Assembly (NCBI GenBank): GCA_025766275.1
Contig: JAFKAC010000153.1
Location: forward strand, 45,794 to 109,793
Source of the DNA: Lactarius indigo
Taxonomy: Eukaryota; Basidiomycota; Agaricomycetes; Russulales; Russulaceae
DNA length: 64,000 bases
Direction: 5' to 3'
Part shown: in pieces, positions 20,253 through 31,341 of the stretch
Layout: each line of letters starts with the position of its first letter
Numbering within the stretch: position 1 is the stretch's first letter
Translations under genes and position numbers: made by a program
Notes under the pieces: model-generated
What the model saw: the letters and a program-made list of their open reading frames with translations, nothing else
Database searches by the model: none
What the model was told of the DNA's origin: nothing

Positions 20253-21996
20253 TCACGCATGCTCGAGGATGCTTGCCATGCTACCAATCGCCCCAATGAA
20301 ACCACCCGACACATCACCACCAGCATCTTCGTCTGCATTGTCACCATCTGCACTTGTGAAGTTGTCGAGGAATGGGTTCACATTGGCATCAGATGTGAAC
20401 CTTGAGCGATCGCGTTCGATTGTCTCCTCAATGTACCTGCAGTACCGAGACTCCTTGTTAGTTATGAGGGACTGAAAACGAACAAGTACATACCTTGTCC
20501 ACTTGGGAGAGGACCATGGTGTTCCTAGTTTCTGGATGTGTGCAGTGAACCACTTGTCGACCATAGACCAAAAATCGTTGCCCTTTTGCTGAGGTGGTGT
20601 TGGTGTTCCAGGTGTGCCAGTACGCTTGCGTTTCTTGCCACGTGGAGGTCCAATGGACATGGCACTGGAGGGCCGAGAACCAACCCCAGTGTCACCATCT
20701 ACCACACTGCTTGTGCTTTGGCTGGTGTCGTCACCCTGGTTGGTTTGATTGTCATTGTCCTCGTCCTCATCCTTACCTACCCAGTCTAAGAGTTGAGGGT
20801 TCTCCAATGCAAATCTGCGCTACTCAGTGAAGTCAGGAAATAGTAAAGAACCTTGGTAAATGAACACTTACCAATAGAGCGATGTGAGCTATGATCGGAT
20901 GCCTGAGGGTGTGTCGACCAGACCAGGTTGCGAGAAATCGATTGGTCACGTTGCAAACAAAATTGTCCAGTGTTTGAGTGTTGCTTCCTATGACGCTATC
21001 ACGAAGCTTGAACCGTGTCAGTGAACCCAGTGATGTTTTGATGCGGTGAGTGTGCTCACCATCTCACGGTACGCATTTCGTAAGCTTGAACATGTGCGCC
21101 GAATAGTGGTCGTCAAAAGTCGTTGCCGGGACAAGTTGCCAAAAACATTGAAGAGGTGCAGCTCCTTCTGCCTTTCTTGCAGCTTAACCTGTACGTGGAG
21201 ACAGCGATCTATTCTGTTCAAACACAATACCAACGCACTTACCTCCACATCAATATTCATCCGGGTATAGCGGACACGGTTAGCGTCCAGAAGCACCTCC
21301 CCAGAAACCAGGCGGATGTTCATCTAGATTTGGTTCAGGTGATGGGAAGTCATGATACGAGAACGTGCATTCACTCTCTGTTCTTGTGAGAGATTGAATG
21401 TTCCCTCGAGCTGGATGTGGAGGTCTGCCATCATTGCACGATCAGTACGACAAGTGTCTGCAAGACTACGACACTCTTTGAGTATCGCAAAGAGGAGAGC
21501 TGTTTGATAGATGTGTAACTGCATGTGGCCGCAGGGCATTCCCACGGCAATCTGATTCGTTGTCAGGTATAGTTAGCGTTACACCAAGTGCAGAGTGGCA
21601 TACCTTAGGAATAGAGTGGAGACTATTGCGGTACTCTTCATCTGTTACCGAAAATCCCATAGATTTGGCGACCGCTTCAATATAACTAGGACTAACTTCG
21701 GAGGGGAGTTCTGTGCGAGGGGAGAAGTCAAGATTCCCGTAGTCTGTGTCGTTCCTACGTCGGGCAGGAGTTTGAGGTGTACCAGTAGCCCCCCAGGCGT
21801 TATGATACTGAGGTTGGGGTGCGTGGGTTCTCACACTGTTGGTGGATCGTTCTCCATTTGGTACGGAGGTCGACAAGAAGTTGAACGAAGAACGTTCTCC
21901 GTTTGGTACAGGAGTCGATGGGATGCTGTAGCTTGAACATTCTCCAGTGACATTTGATGCAGAAGAAGTTTGTGAGAAGTTGTACGGCGTGGACAT
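20253..21996 (-). CDS. Companion gene of the high-copy agaricomycete two-gene module
   Basis: A multi-exon minus-strand gene, function unknown. The first exon starts MSTPYNFSQTSSASNVTGEC (21996) and is Ser/Pro-rich. Later exons carry MPCGHMQLHIYQTALLFAIL (about 21530-21480), VFGNLSRQRLLTTTIRRTCS (about 21150-21090) and ENPQLLDWVGKDEDEDNDN (about 20800). A nuclear-type basic run, PRGKKRKRTGTPGTP (about 20650), follows, and the last exon is FWSMVDKWFTAHIQKLG with an acidic tail ending at 20253. I recognise it as the smaller partner of a protein pair that recurs in many agaricomycete genomes. It always lies near the large partner, here at 22149 and up. It may be part of a mobile unit. No stop breaks were noticed, but exon borders are approximate. 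Confidence 0.6.
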
Positions 21997-22148
21997 CAGT
22001 GGGGGATGTGTTGTGCTGCTGGCTGCCCATCACATGAAAGAAAACTCCGCCCAAAGTCAGCAGTAACACCGACCTGTAGACTGTGGAGATTGCCGTGGCC
22101 ACGGAAATTGTATAACGAGGGAAAGAAATTACAAAGTACTACAGAACA

Positions 22149-24424
22149 TCACGACAATAGACCTGCAGATATGTTATGGCTTGATGAGCCAGTACCTGGC
22201 CTACTACTGCCCCAGCCTCTACCCAGCAAACCCCTCCCGCCTCGACTAGAACGATGCTTGCGTGCATCGACCTCCTGTTGTGCGCCCTCGATAATTGCTA
22301 AGTTGGTGTCAAAAGAAGGATCAATGTGTGCACATAGCAGATCAAAATGTGCCGCGTCGTGGATACATGCAGTACTCATAATAAGGTCGTTTGGGCTGTT
22401 GTGCACAACAACCGGCCGCGTTTGAGTGGTTGCCTGGCGTTCTTGATAGACTACCTCAGACCCAGACGCCGCACAATTTTGTGGGCATGACAACGATGCT
22501 GCACATTCACAGTACACAGAATGTGCTGTGCATGAAGTTAGCTTGTGATGAACCAATGAAACGAATCGCTTACTGAGATGCCTCTTATCAAGAAGTTGTC
22601 GCTGAGCTGGACACCTGGCATTCGGTAAGGTGCAGCACACATTGTGACATCCGCCTGCTGCAACAAGATAATGCCTGGCTGTGGATATTGCTGTACTGGT
22701 GTTGCACCTGTGGCCACCAGAACTTCATGTACATACCCAAGGCCCGGTGCTCCTGTGTGGTGCACGCTAGGCTTAAATAGCACCCAGTTGTTTACGAAAC
22801 AGATGTCGCCGTTTATCAGGACTACGGATGCTGCAGTAAAGAACATGGAGGGTGTGGGCAAGGGGATGAAAGTAGGGAAGTGGCGTGCTGTATCAGTATG
22901 TCCATATGGACGAGAGTCCTGCTTGTCAAGTACACAAGAGCCTTCATAGCCATCAGCACATGTATTTACTCCAAGGCGTGTCATACTCACCAAGCCGTAG
23001 ATCGGCACTGTCTGTGCTGCTAGTGGCCGACAGTTCCTTACCAAGGTACACAACTGCGGTTGGGACTTGGCGCCAGATGCCAGCCTCGCCAGCATGGACT
23101 GATAATTTGTCACGGGACTTGAAAGCGAGTGCATATCTGTGAGATTTCTCGTTATCACGGAAGAGATGGCAGCCACCACTGATGAGATGGCGAATGCGGT
23201 TGTTGTGTGCGAAGGCAAGAGCGATGTCACGTGAAGGGGCAAGGCAATTCGAGTGGATGCTTTTCGCACGGATGACGGCGTTGAAAGACTCAAATGATTC
23301 GGTGGCAAAGAGAATTGCTGATCCAAAGCGTCGGACGTGAGTAGGGAGGTGAAGAATAACATGATATTTGGCCTTGTTAAACCAGCGAGGGGTCCAGCGA
23401 ATGATGCGATAGTGAAATTCTTGTATTGCAATTTCGAGACGCGCCTGAAAACGGATTCTCGTGAGCTACAGAGAACCAATATTCCAGTGCAGTACTTACA
23501 ATATATTCATCAATATTGGGAATTTCAGCTTGCCAGATGATTGGAATCAAATTGCTGAGAGAGACCCACGCATCAAAGCACACATCGGGCACTAAGTCGT
23601 ACAGTACAAATGGGGCAACCTGAGCAATGATACGGAAGTCTCGACCAGTCAAAGATCCTGCATATTGGACCAGCGTGTTTCCAGCGAGATGTTTGGCACC
23701 AGGAAGCTGCAGGCCAGAGATGTCAAGGGAGTCGAGCCGCGTCCTGAGGGTGCCCTTCTTCTGGACATTGGTGCCAAGCTGGTTGTGAACAACATCCCGC
23801 CAGAGGTACTTGACAAAACCCAGGAGCACCGTATGAAGAATCTCCACCGGTGTGTCCGCGTGGGGATCAAGACCTAGCGCAAAGGGAAGGGAAGTGTGAT
23901 GCGCGTAGCCAAAAATTGTGAAGACTCACCACGGATTCGCCAAACGGGACTTAAGATATTTGCTGGAAGTGTAGCCCTGAAAAGATCGAGGGTGAGCTGC
24001 TTCTCGCCCCTAGAGCCTCTGTCCTTGTACGAAAGATACATGCGATCAAGATACACTTCAAAAAAAGTGTCCTTGATGCCGGTGGTTGTCCGGTGAGCCC
24101 TGATCTTGGTGAGATTTCTGACCTGCCCTGCTTTGCCGGCCATGGCTTCTAGCTCTCGGATAGTTTCGTCTCTTGTCCGTGGGTTACCAATCTGAATGTA
24201 AGTCAACTCTGCACGAACGTTGGAGGGTGGTGTGGTATGAACATTGATAAAACGAGTTATGCGCTCCACCATATCTTGCATCGACTCATCACCCTTCTTT
24301 CGCCCATGAGAACCTGACGGAGAGCCACCAGCAGATGATTCACCGTCGCTAGTGCCGGGTAAATCGCTAGTGGCATGGTTCCCATCATGGGATGTTGTTG
24401 GATTCACTGGTACGTGCGACCCAC
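22149..24424 (-). pseudogene. Large protein of the two-gene module, C-terminal part (split by Copia-1)
   Basis: The minus-strand exons continue the gene that starts beyond the Copia insertion. Segments in order are SDGESSAGGSPSGSHGRKK, then TPVEILHTVLLGFVKYLW (about 23850), GSLTGRDFRIIAQVAPFVLY (about 23640-23580), a Phe-Asn-Ala-Val-Ile region (about 23290), SVVLINGDICFVNNWVLF (about 22830) and a Cys/His-rich C-terminal segment ending at 22149. This family is widespread in agaricomycetes and, to my knowledge, uncharacterised. I see no classical transposase motif. The remaining exons look intact, so the main lesion is the retrotransposon. Exon limits are approximate. Confidence 0.6.
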
Positions 24425-24825
24425 TGTTGGAACGAGATAAGTACGTAAGGACCTTATCTATAGCAGTTACAACATTACGGTACTATGTTTACCATATTAG
24501 GCAACTCAGGATACGTACGGTAGTGGGTGTATCATGTCCGGTGATGAGGAGAAGTCTCATGACTGTCTCAGAAGAGCGAAACACATCAGGCATGTGTAAA
24601 AACGCGATATTGTGGACGCCTTTACTCATCACTTTTGCGCAAATGGACATGGTGGGGCCATAGAGTATAAATATCCTCCTATGGGGAGGGAGGCGAATAC
24701 AGAACTTCACCCCTCTTCACTTGTGCACACTCTCCCCTCTGAAACAATCTCTCAACCTACTGTAAAGGTGAGAACATCCTTCCTGCGTGCTGCGCTTTAG
24801 CCTGTAAGGCTTTTGCTGCGCAACA
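24425..24825 (+). repeat. Copia-1 5' LTR
   Basis: 401 bp, beginning TGTTGGAACG and ending GCGCAACA. It contains a TATA box, TATAAATAT, at about 24666. It is 98% identical to the copy at 30936-31336. Confidence 0.95.
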
Positions 24826-24839
24826 GGTTATGGGCCCTG
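24826..24839 (+). other. Copia-1 primer-binding site, half-tRNA(iMet) type
   Basis: The 14 bases ggttatgggccctg start directly after the LTR. They are complementary to an initiator-Met anticodon stem-loop (cagggcccataacc) rather than to a tRNA 3' end. Priming by an internally cleaved tRNA(iMet) is known for Drosophila copia, which uses a closely similar site. Confidence 0.6.
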
Positions 24840-25202
24840 TTACAGGGCTTGCCGTTGCACTTCTTGATGAAGTAGCATCCAGTGGTGGCGCACTCATACT
24901 ATCTGTATCTCCTATGGAAGAGCAGATTTGTTATGAGACATAGCGAACAGACCCTGGAAGGCGCCCTGGTTCATAACAGACCCAGTATTGTACTCTAGAG
25001 GAGTACACAGACTTGGCCCACTGTCTAACATTGACATGGTCGAGCAGTTCTTTTGGCATAGACTATGGTAGTCTCCAAAGACCAAAGTCTGCAGAGTTCG
25101 CTCTGTAGTTGAACGGATTAATGCTGGCTTTATTATCTCACTCAGTATTACGATGAAACTCTGATACTGACGTTCTCAAAGCCAACAGATTTATCACCAA
25201 CT

Positions 25203-28200
25203 ATGTCCTCGCAACTTACTGCTCTTGTCCCCGTATTCGATGGCTCTAACTGGGCCATTTGGTTGAATGCCATGCAAGCCTTCTTCATGTCCCAAGGCCT
25301 CTGGGGTTACGTCAATGGTTCTATCCCTCTCGACACCACTGCCACTGCTGAAATTCAAGCTGCCTGGCATCGCAGTGATGAAATGGCAAGGGGTAATCTT
25401 ACCCTTTGCCTTTCTCCTGCTATCCAGCAAGCTGTCACTGGTACCTCTGCCAAATTGCTCTGGGATGCTGTCCAAGATCGCTATGGTGCGGTCTCCCTAC
25501 CACGCATTTACAAGGATTTCAAAGAAGCAATTTCTATTCGCTTCAATCCTAATCAAAACCCAGTAGCAACTTTCGAAAAAATGGCTGCTGCCTTTTCTCG
25601 ACTTGGTGCTGTTACTATTGGCACTGCTCCTAATCAAACAACGCTTGCAATATCTCCTCCCCTTCAGGCTCTGATAGCCATGTCTGCACTCCCTCAGAAA
25701 TGGGAAAATCTTATTCCCATTATCTGTAGCGGAGTTGCAACAGCTGATCTCAAACTAGCTTCAGTTTCTGGCATAGTAATTGGCCAGTTTGAAACTGAAA
25801 CTAATCGCGGACAGCATAAGGGAGCTCACAACGCGCAGAAACTCTCTGCCGTTAAACGCAAGCGTGATAACCCTCGCTTTTCGAAGCAGGGTGGTCAGCA
25901 GCAGCTGCAGCCTTCTACTTCTAATGCCCCTGGCCCATCTTCCCAGCAGCAGCCTAACCGGCAGCGCAGAGGACGTGGATCCGGCCATGGCAGAGGAAAA
26001 GGGAAAGGCAAAGCGTGTGGCGGCGCTCCCCAGTATTCCCACATAGCTTCTGTTGCCACACTATCTCCACCTACTTCTCACAAGGTGATCCATATTGGGT
26101 CATCTGGGGTCTCTACTTGTACAGAAGTCGAATCCTCTACCCCTCAGAGGTCTCCTGGCTTCTTTCCTTCTGTTAATACCACTATAACACTCACAGAGCA
26201 GCTGAATGTACCCGCTACAGTTCAGACCGCGAAGACGCTTGAGCAGTGCTTTGCTGATGTGGATGCACAAATGCGCCCTCGGATTGAGAAGTTTATTGAC
26301 GAAGAATATGACTCCGATTTCGACGTTGATATGTCGCGACCGCCTCCAGCGGGCGCACAACCAATAGTTGATATTGAGAGTCTAGACGACTCTGAGATTG
26401 CCGCCTATTGCAGTGAGTCATCTAATGCCCTGCAAATAGACTTAAGTGATTTGACAGTATCGGATCTTGACTCAGTAACAGATTGCCAAGCTCAGACTCC
26501 TGATTACGTCGATCCGGAGACAGTTGAGGCAGAGGAGATAACAAAAATGTGGGAACAACCGGGATTTACTGGTTCCGGTTCTATTCCAAGAGTTCCTTCT
26601 CACGAACTAATTCTTGCCGCATGGACTAGAAACCAGCAATTCCTACACTCTCAGGGGCTTCCGACGCACCCCGACTTTGGTACTTTGGTATCTCCGCCAG
26701 GCTCGCGGGCAGAAACCCCCAAACATTTTCTAACTGGTCCAGATGAGGTCCTGGATTGGGGTTCCAATGAAGAAGAGTACGTAACTCCTTCATTTTGCTT
26801 ATTACATGCTGACAACGTTCTAGAATTAGCCCTGCCCCCAAGAAGTCTAAAGGGTGGCAGATTTAATAATAACGTAGTAGTGTCGCATGTAACGAAGTTG
26901 TCTGAAATGTACAATATTAGCAGCGCTCTTCTTGATTTTCTTGAGTGTGAGCATAATGAGTACTTCAGCCAATGTGCAGAATGTCTGAAGCATACAAAAA
27001 ATATGTGGCTCCTTGACTCAGGAGCCTCAGCACATTTTACCAACCAAATTAGTGATTTTATCGAGTATAAGTCACTACCCAAGTCTGAAAGAATACCTGT
27101 TAAAACTGTGGCTCACATGATATATGTTGAAGGAATAGGAACTGTCTTGCTTGAGCATTATCTCGCAGATAAGCTTGTAACTACATGAGTTCATCCAGTC
27201 TTTCACATACCCTCTATGAGCACATGGCTTTTATCCATGGGAGTCTTTCTACAGCAAGGATTGCGCGTTTTGGGGAATTCGCAGCATATAACCTTGCTAA
27301 GAAAAAACAAAACAATTGTCCAATGTAAACCCCTAGTTCATGGACAATCTCTATATTGGCTAGATGCCTCTATTTCTACTCTAATTGAGTCGCAATATGC
27401 AAACATATCTGCATTGCAAAATGTAGATTATGACCTTATGCATCGTTGCCTCGGACACCCATCTAAAGAGGTTTTAAGACGATCTAAGGAAAACACTAAG
27501 GGTTTCCCTGACGGGATTGTAATTCCTACCTCTGACAAACTATGTCCAGGATGTGCACAAGGAAAAATGCCTGCAGCATCTCATCCGCCCTCCAATACTA
27601 GGGCTAAAGCTTCTTTTAATCAAATTCATTCCGATTTAAAAAGCTTCCCTATACCGTCATATCATAAGTACAAGTATTTTATTGTCTTCTTTGACGATTA
27701 TACTTCCTTTGCTTGGATCACTCTTTTACGGGACAAAGCCTCTGCTATTATTGCTTTAAAGCAGTGGCTTGCGTTAATAAAAAATCAATTTAACGCTACC
27801 ATAAAAGAATGGATGTCTGATGCTGGCAGTGAATATAAGTCGGATGCTTTCCTAAAGCAATTAAAGGATGCCGGCATTACAGTGCTACAGTCTGCACCAC
27901 ATACGCCACAACAAAATGGGCATGCTGAGCGCTTTATGCGCACCATAATGGACAAAGCTCAGGCTATGCACCTTGATGCTTGTTTACCTCAGAGTTGGTG
28001 GGAATTTGCAGTCTTACACGCTACACATTGTTACAATAGAACTCCAATTAGTCGCCTTCAATGGCAGACTCCTTATAAACTATTGTACAATGAAGTACCT
28101 GATATTTCTCATCTTCAAGTGTTTGGTTCAGGTGCATATGTCCATATCCCTGAGGCTCACCGGGTTAATAAACTTTCCCCTAAAAGTGAACTCATGATCT

Positions 28201-30464
28201 ACCTTGGTAGAGGATCTGGGATGAAGGCTGATGTCTTCATGCGCACACCCAATACCTTGTTCTATTTGGACAAAGCACTCTTTGATGAAGGACTATTTCC
28301 TAAGTGTCCTTCTGACAGTGTCAGGAGTAAACCTAAAGGTGTAACTCAGTTAGATGATACAGCTTCAGATGATGAGCTGTCTGTAGATGATACCACTCCT
28401 GGTGTTGATGACGACCCTCCACCTGAGCCTCCAAAATGGAGAAGCGCTCCCCAGCCTGTTGGGCCTGGACCTCCCAGTACATCTACTGGAGGTACTGGAT
28501 CGCTGCTACCTCTGCCTTTACCGCCACAACCTGTACCAGGTCCTAGTCAACCTAGGAGAACGGCGCGTACAAGGAAACCCACTTCTCGTCCAGATAATGT
28601 CTATGGAGATAGGCCTCCTACTACAATAATTCGTAACATTGAGTGGACTCACACATGGCGACAGTTGACTGGTGACCAGCCAAGTAGCTCTTGGTTGCGT
28701 TCACGTCAAGATCAGACGGTACCAGGAGATTTTCCTGAGCAACCCGACTCTGGTCCTTCTAGTGCACTGGGTGATAATCCTCACCTTTCGGATGAAGAAG
28801 TAGAGCAACAATTGCTCGCCCGCCTTGCTCAGGAAGGGGGAGTCAAATTTCTAGATCTTCTGCTTGCCAAAGCAGTTTCACCAATAGATCTAGATGCACC
28901 TGATACCTCTAATATTCGTGAATGGACCTATCGGGACATTCTTAAAATGCCAAGTGACTCTCAGGAGGAGTGGCGTAATGCATGCAAAGAGGAACTTGCT
29001 TCCCTTCGCAATCGCAAAGTCTACAAACTTGTTAACCCGCCGAAAGGCAGAAAGGTTATCAAGAATTGATGGGTATTTGACTTAAAGTCAGATGGTCGAA
29101 AGAAAGCCAGGCTAGTTGCCAAAGGCTTTTCTCAGGTTGAAGGCATTGATTATGACGAAATATTCTCACCTGTGGTACACTTTGAGACCGTCCGGATGAT
29201 GCTCGCGCTTACAGCGCTGAAGGATTGGCACATCTCTGGACTGGACGTCAAAACAGCCTTCCTATATGGAGACCTCGATGAGGAACTCTATATGGAACAA
29301 CCTGAAGGGTTTAAAATCCCTGGCCAACAAAACAAAGTGATGCGCCTTAGAAAAGCCATCTATGGACTTAAACAAGCTGCTCTTGCTTGGTGGAGAGCGC
29401 TGGATAAATCCATGGGCACTCTAAGTTGTACGCGTCTACAATCAGACTCAGGTCTGTTTGTAAATGAGGATAAAACAATTGTAGTAATTGTCTACGTCGA
29501 TGATGTCCTCTTCCTCGGGAAACATAAAAAACATATTGATTCCCTGAAGCAGCGCTTCATGAGAATCTGGGAATGCAGAGACCTTGGTGATACCAAAGAG
29601 TTTCTTCGAATGCGCATACTACGTTCTAAAGGTAGAATCCTGATCGATCAGCAGGATTACCTTCAGAAAGTGTTGCAGCGCTTCAAACTGATTAATGCCA
29701 AATCAGTACCCACTCCACTACCGGAAGGGTATCATCCTACCCCTAATAAGGGAACTGCATCTCCAGATCTCCACGCTTCATACCAACAAGTGATAGGATC
29801 ACTCCTATACATTATGATTGGTACGCGACCGGATATTGCCTATGCTGTTACCAAAATGGCGCAGTTTGCTGCCAACCCATCAGAAGACCATTTAAAGCGT
29901 GCTCTTTACATATGCCGCTACTTACTTGGTACTTCAAACTATGCCTTAGTCTATGACGGCAAGAGTGATGCTGGTATAATAGCATACGCAGATTCCAACT
30001 GGGCTTCAGACCCAGTTACCAGGAAGTCCACTATGGGCTACTTAGTAAAAATGGCAAATGGAATATTTTGCTGGAACTCGAGAGCACAAAAGTCAATTGC
30101 GCTCTCATCCACTGAAGCAGAATATATGTTGCTGTGTGATACAAGCAGACAATTGGTTTGGATATGATCGCTCTTTCATGAGCTTGGAATAAATCTAGAA
30201 CCAATTCCATTATGCAGAGATAATCAAGGCTCCATATTCCTATCTTCTAATCTGGTTCAAGAAAAACGGATTAAACACATTGATTTACATCACCACTACA
30301 TACGTGAAGTAATCCGTGATAAGAAGATAGAGTTATTCTTTATAGAAGGAGCTGAGAACCCTGCCGATCTTTTTACTAAGAACCTGGGTCACATTAAGTT
30401 CCTAAAATTCAGGGAACAGCTTGGGCTTGAGTTTTCCTCGCCTATGCAAGCTCGAGCAACTTGA
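25203..30464 (+). pseudogene. Copia-1 gag-pol polyprotein with three in-frame stops
   Basis: A single reading frame runs from the ATG at 25203 to the stop at 30462-30464, broken only by TGA codons at 27186, 29067 and 30165. Domains in order: a UBN2-type gag (LVPVFDGSNWAIWLNAMQAF), a long acidic spacer without a visible CCHC knuckle, and protease (LLDSGASAHFTN, about 27010). Integrase follows (HRCLGHPS; then the D, D and E regions ending PQQNGHAERF, about 27910). Reverse transcriptase comes next (LDVKTAFLYGDL; VYVDDVLFLG, about 29495), then RNase H (ADSNWASDP; STEAEYM). Each stop replaces a position where the family usually has Arg. The element is therefore recently dead rather than degraded. 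Confidence 0.9.
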
Positions 30465-30935
30465 CCACTATGCCTGAAGGGTAGTAGATAAGAAGAGTTT
30501 TTCATAGCTTCTCCGTGTACATCGCTTCTTCTTTAGAAGTGAGTCACGAACGACTTGCTCTTTTGTCACAAACCATAGAAGTTTATTGAGTCATCTGACT
30601 CTAAGCCTCTCATGGTTTTGCGTCAAACAACCCTGGTATCTCTACCAGAAGGAAGTTCACACATCCTGTTCTATCAAGGCGTAGTACGAGAGGTCAAATT
30701 GCTCATAAGAAACCGAGGATCAACGACCATTGTTGGGGAGTAGCGTCTTTACTACAATTTACAAAACCCCTCACAAAAAGGATGTTGCGATGACCCCACA
30801 ACCAAATCCCCTATACATCCCTATGACATTTGAGGGTCAAGGCCTTTCCGGTCGATGTTTATTACCGATCCTTATGTCTATAGAGTAAGGCTATTGCTTA
30901 GAAGCGCTTTATTAGCTGCACTAAGCAAGGGGGAG

Positions 30936-31336
30936 TGTTGGAACGAGATAAGTACGTAAGGACCTTATCTATAGCAGTTACGACATTACGGTACTATGTT
31001 TACCATATTAGGCAACTCAGGATACGTACGGTAGTGGGCGTATCATGTCCGGTGATGAGGAGAAGTCTCATGACTGTCTCAGAAGAGCGAAACACATCAG
31101 GCATGTGTAAAAACGCGATATTGTGGACGCCTTTACTCATCACTTTTGCGCAAATGGACATGGTGGGGCCATAGAGTATAAATATCCTCCTATGGGGAGG
31201 GAGGCGAATATAGAACTTCACCCCTCTTCACTTGTGCACACTCTCCCCTCTGAAACAGTCTCTCAACCTACTGTAAAGGTGAGAACGTCCTTCCTGTGTG
31301 CTGCGCTTTAGCCTGTAAGGCTTTTGCTGCACAACA
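30936..31336 (+). repeat. Copia-1 3' LTR
   Basis: 401 bp and the same length as the 5' LTR, from which it differs by seven transitions. It is followed by the target duplicate CCCAC at 31337-31341. Confidence 0.95.
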
Positions 31337-31341
31337 CCCAC

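Larger units (their letters stand above)
24425..31336 (+). mobile_element. Copia-1, complete Ty1/Copia LTR retrotransposon
   Basis: The 6.9-kb element has two 401-bp LTRs starting TGTTGG and ending CAACA, flanked by the target duplication CCCAC (24420-24424 and 31337-31341). A primer-binding site directly follows the 5' LTR, and a purine tract (aagcaagggggag, 30923-30935) directly precedes the 3' LTR. The gene order gag, protease, integrase, reverse transcriptase, RNase H is that of Copia. It lies antisense inside an exon of the large module gene. The LTRs differ at seven sites, all transitions. Confidence 0.95.
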
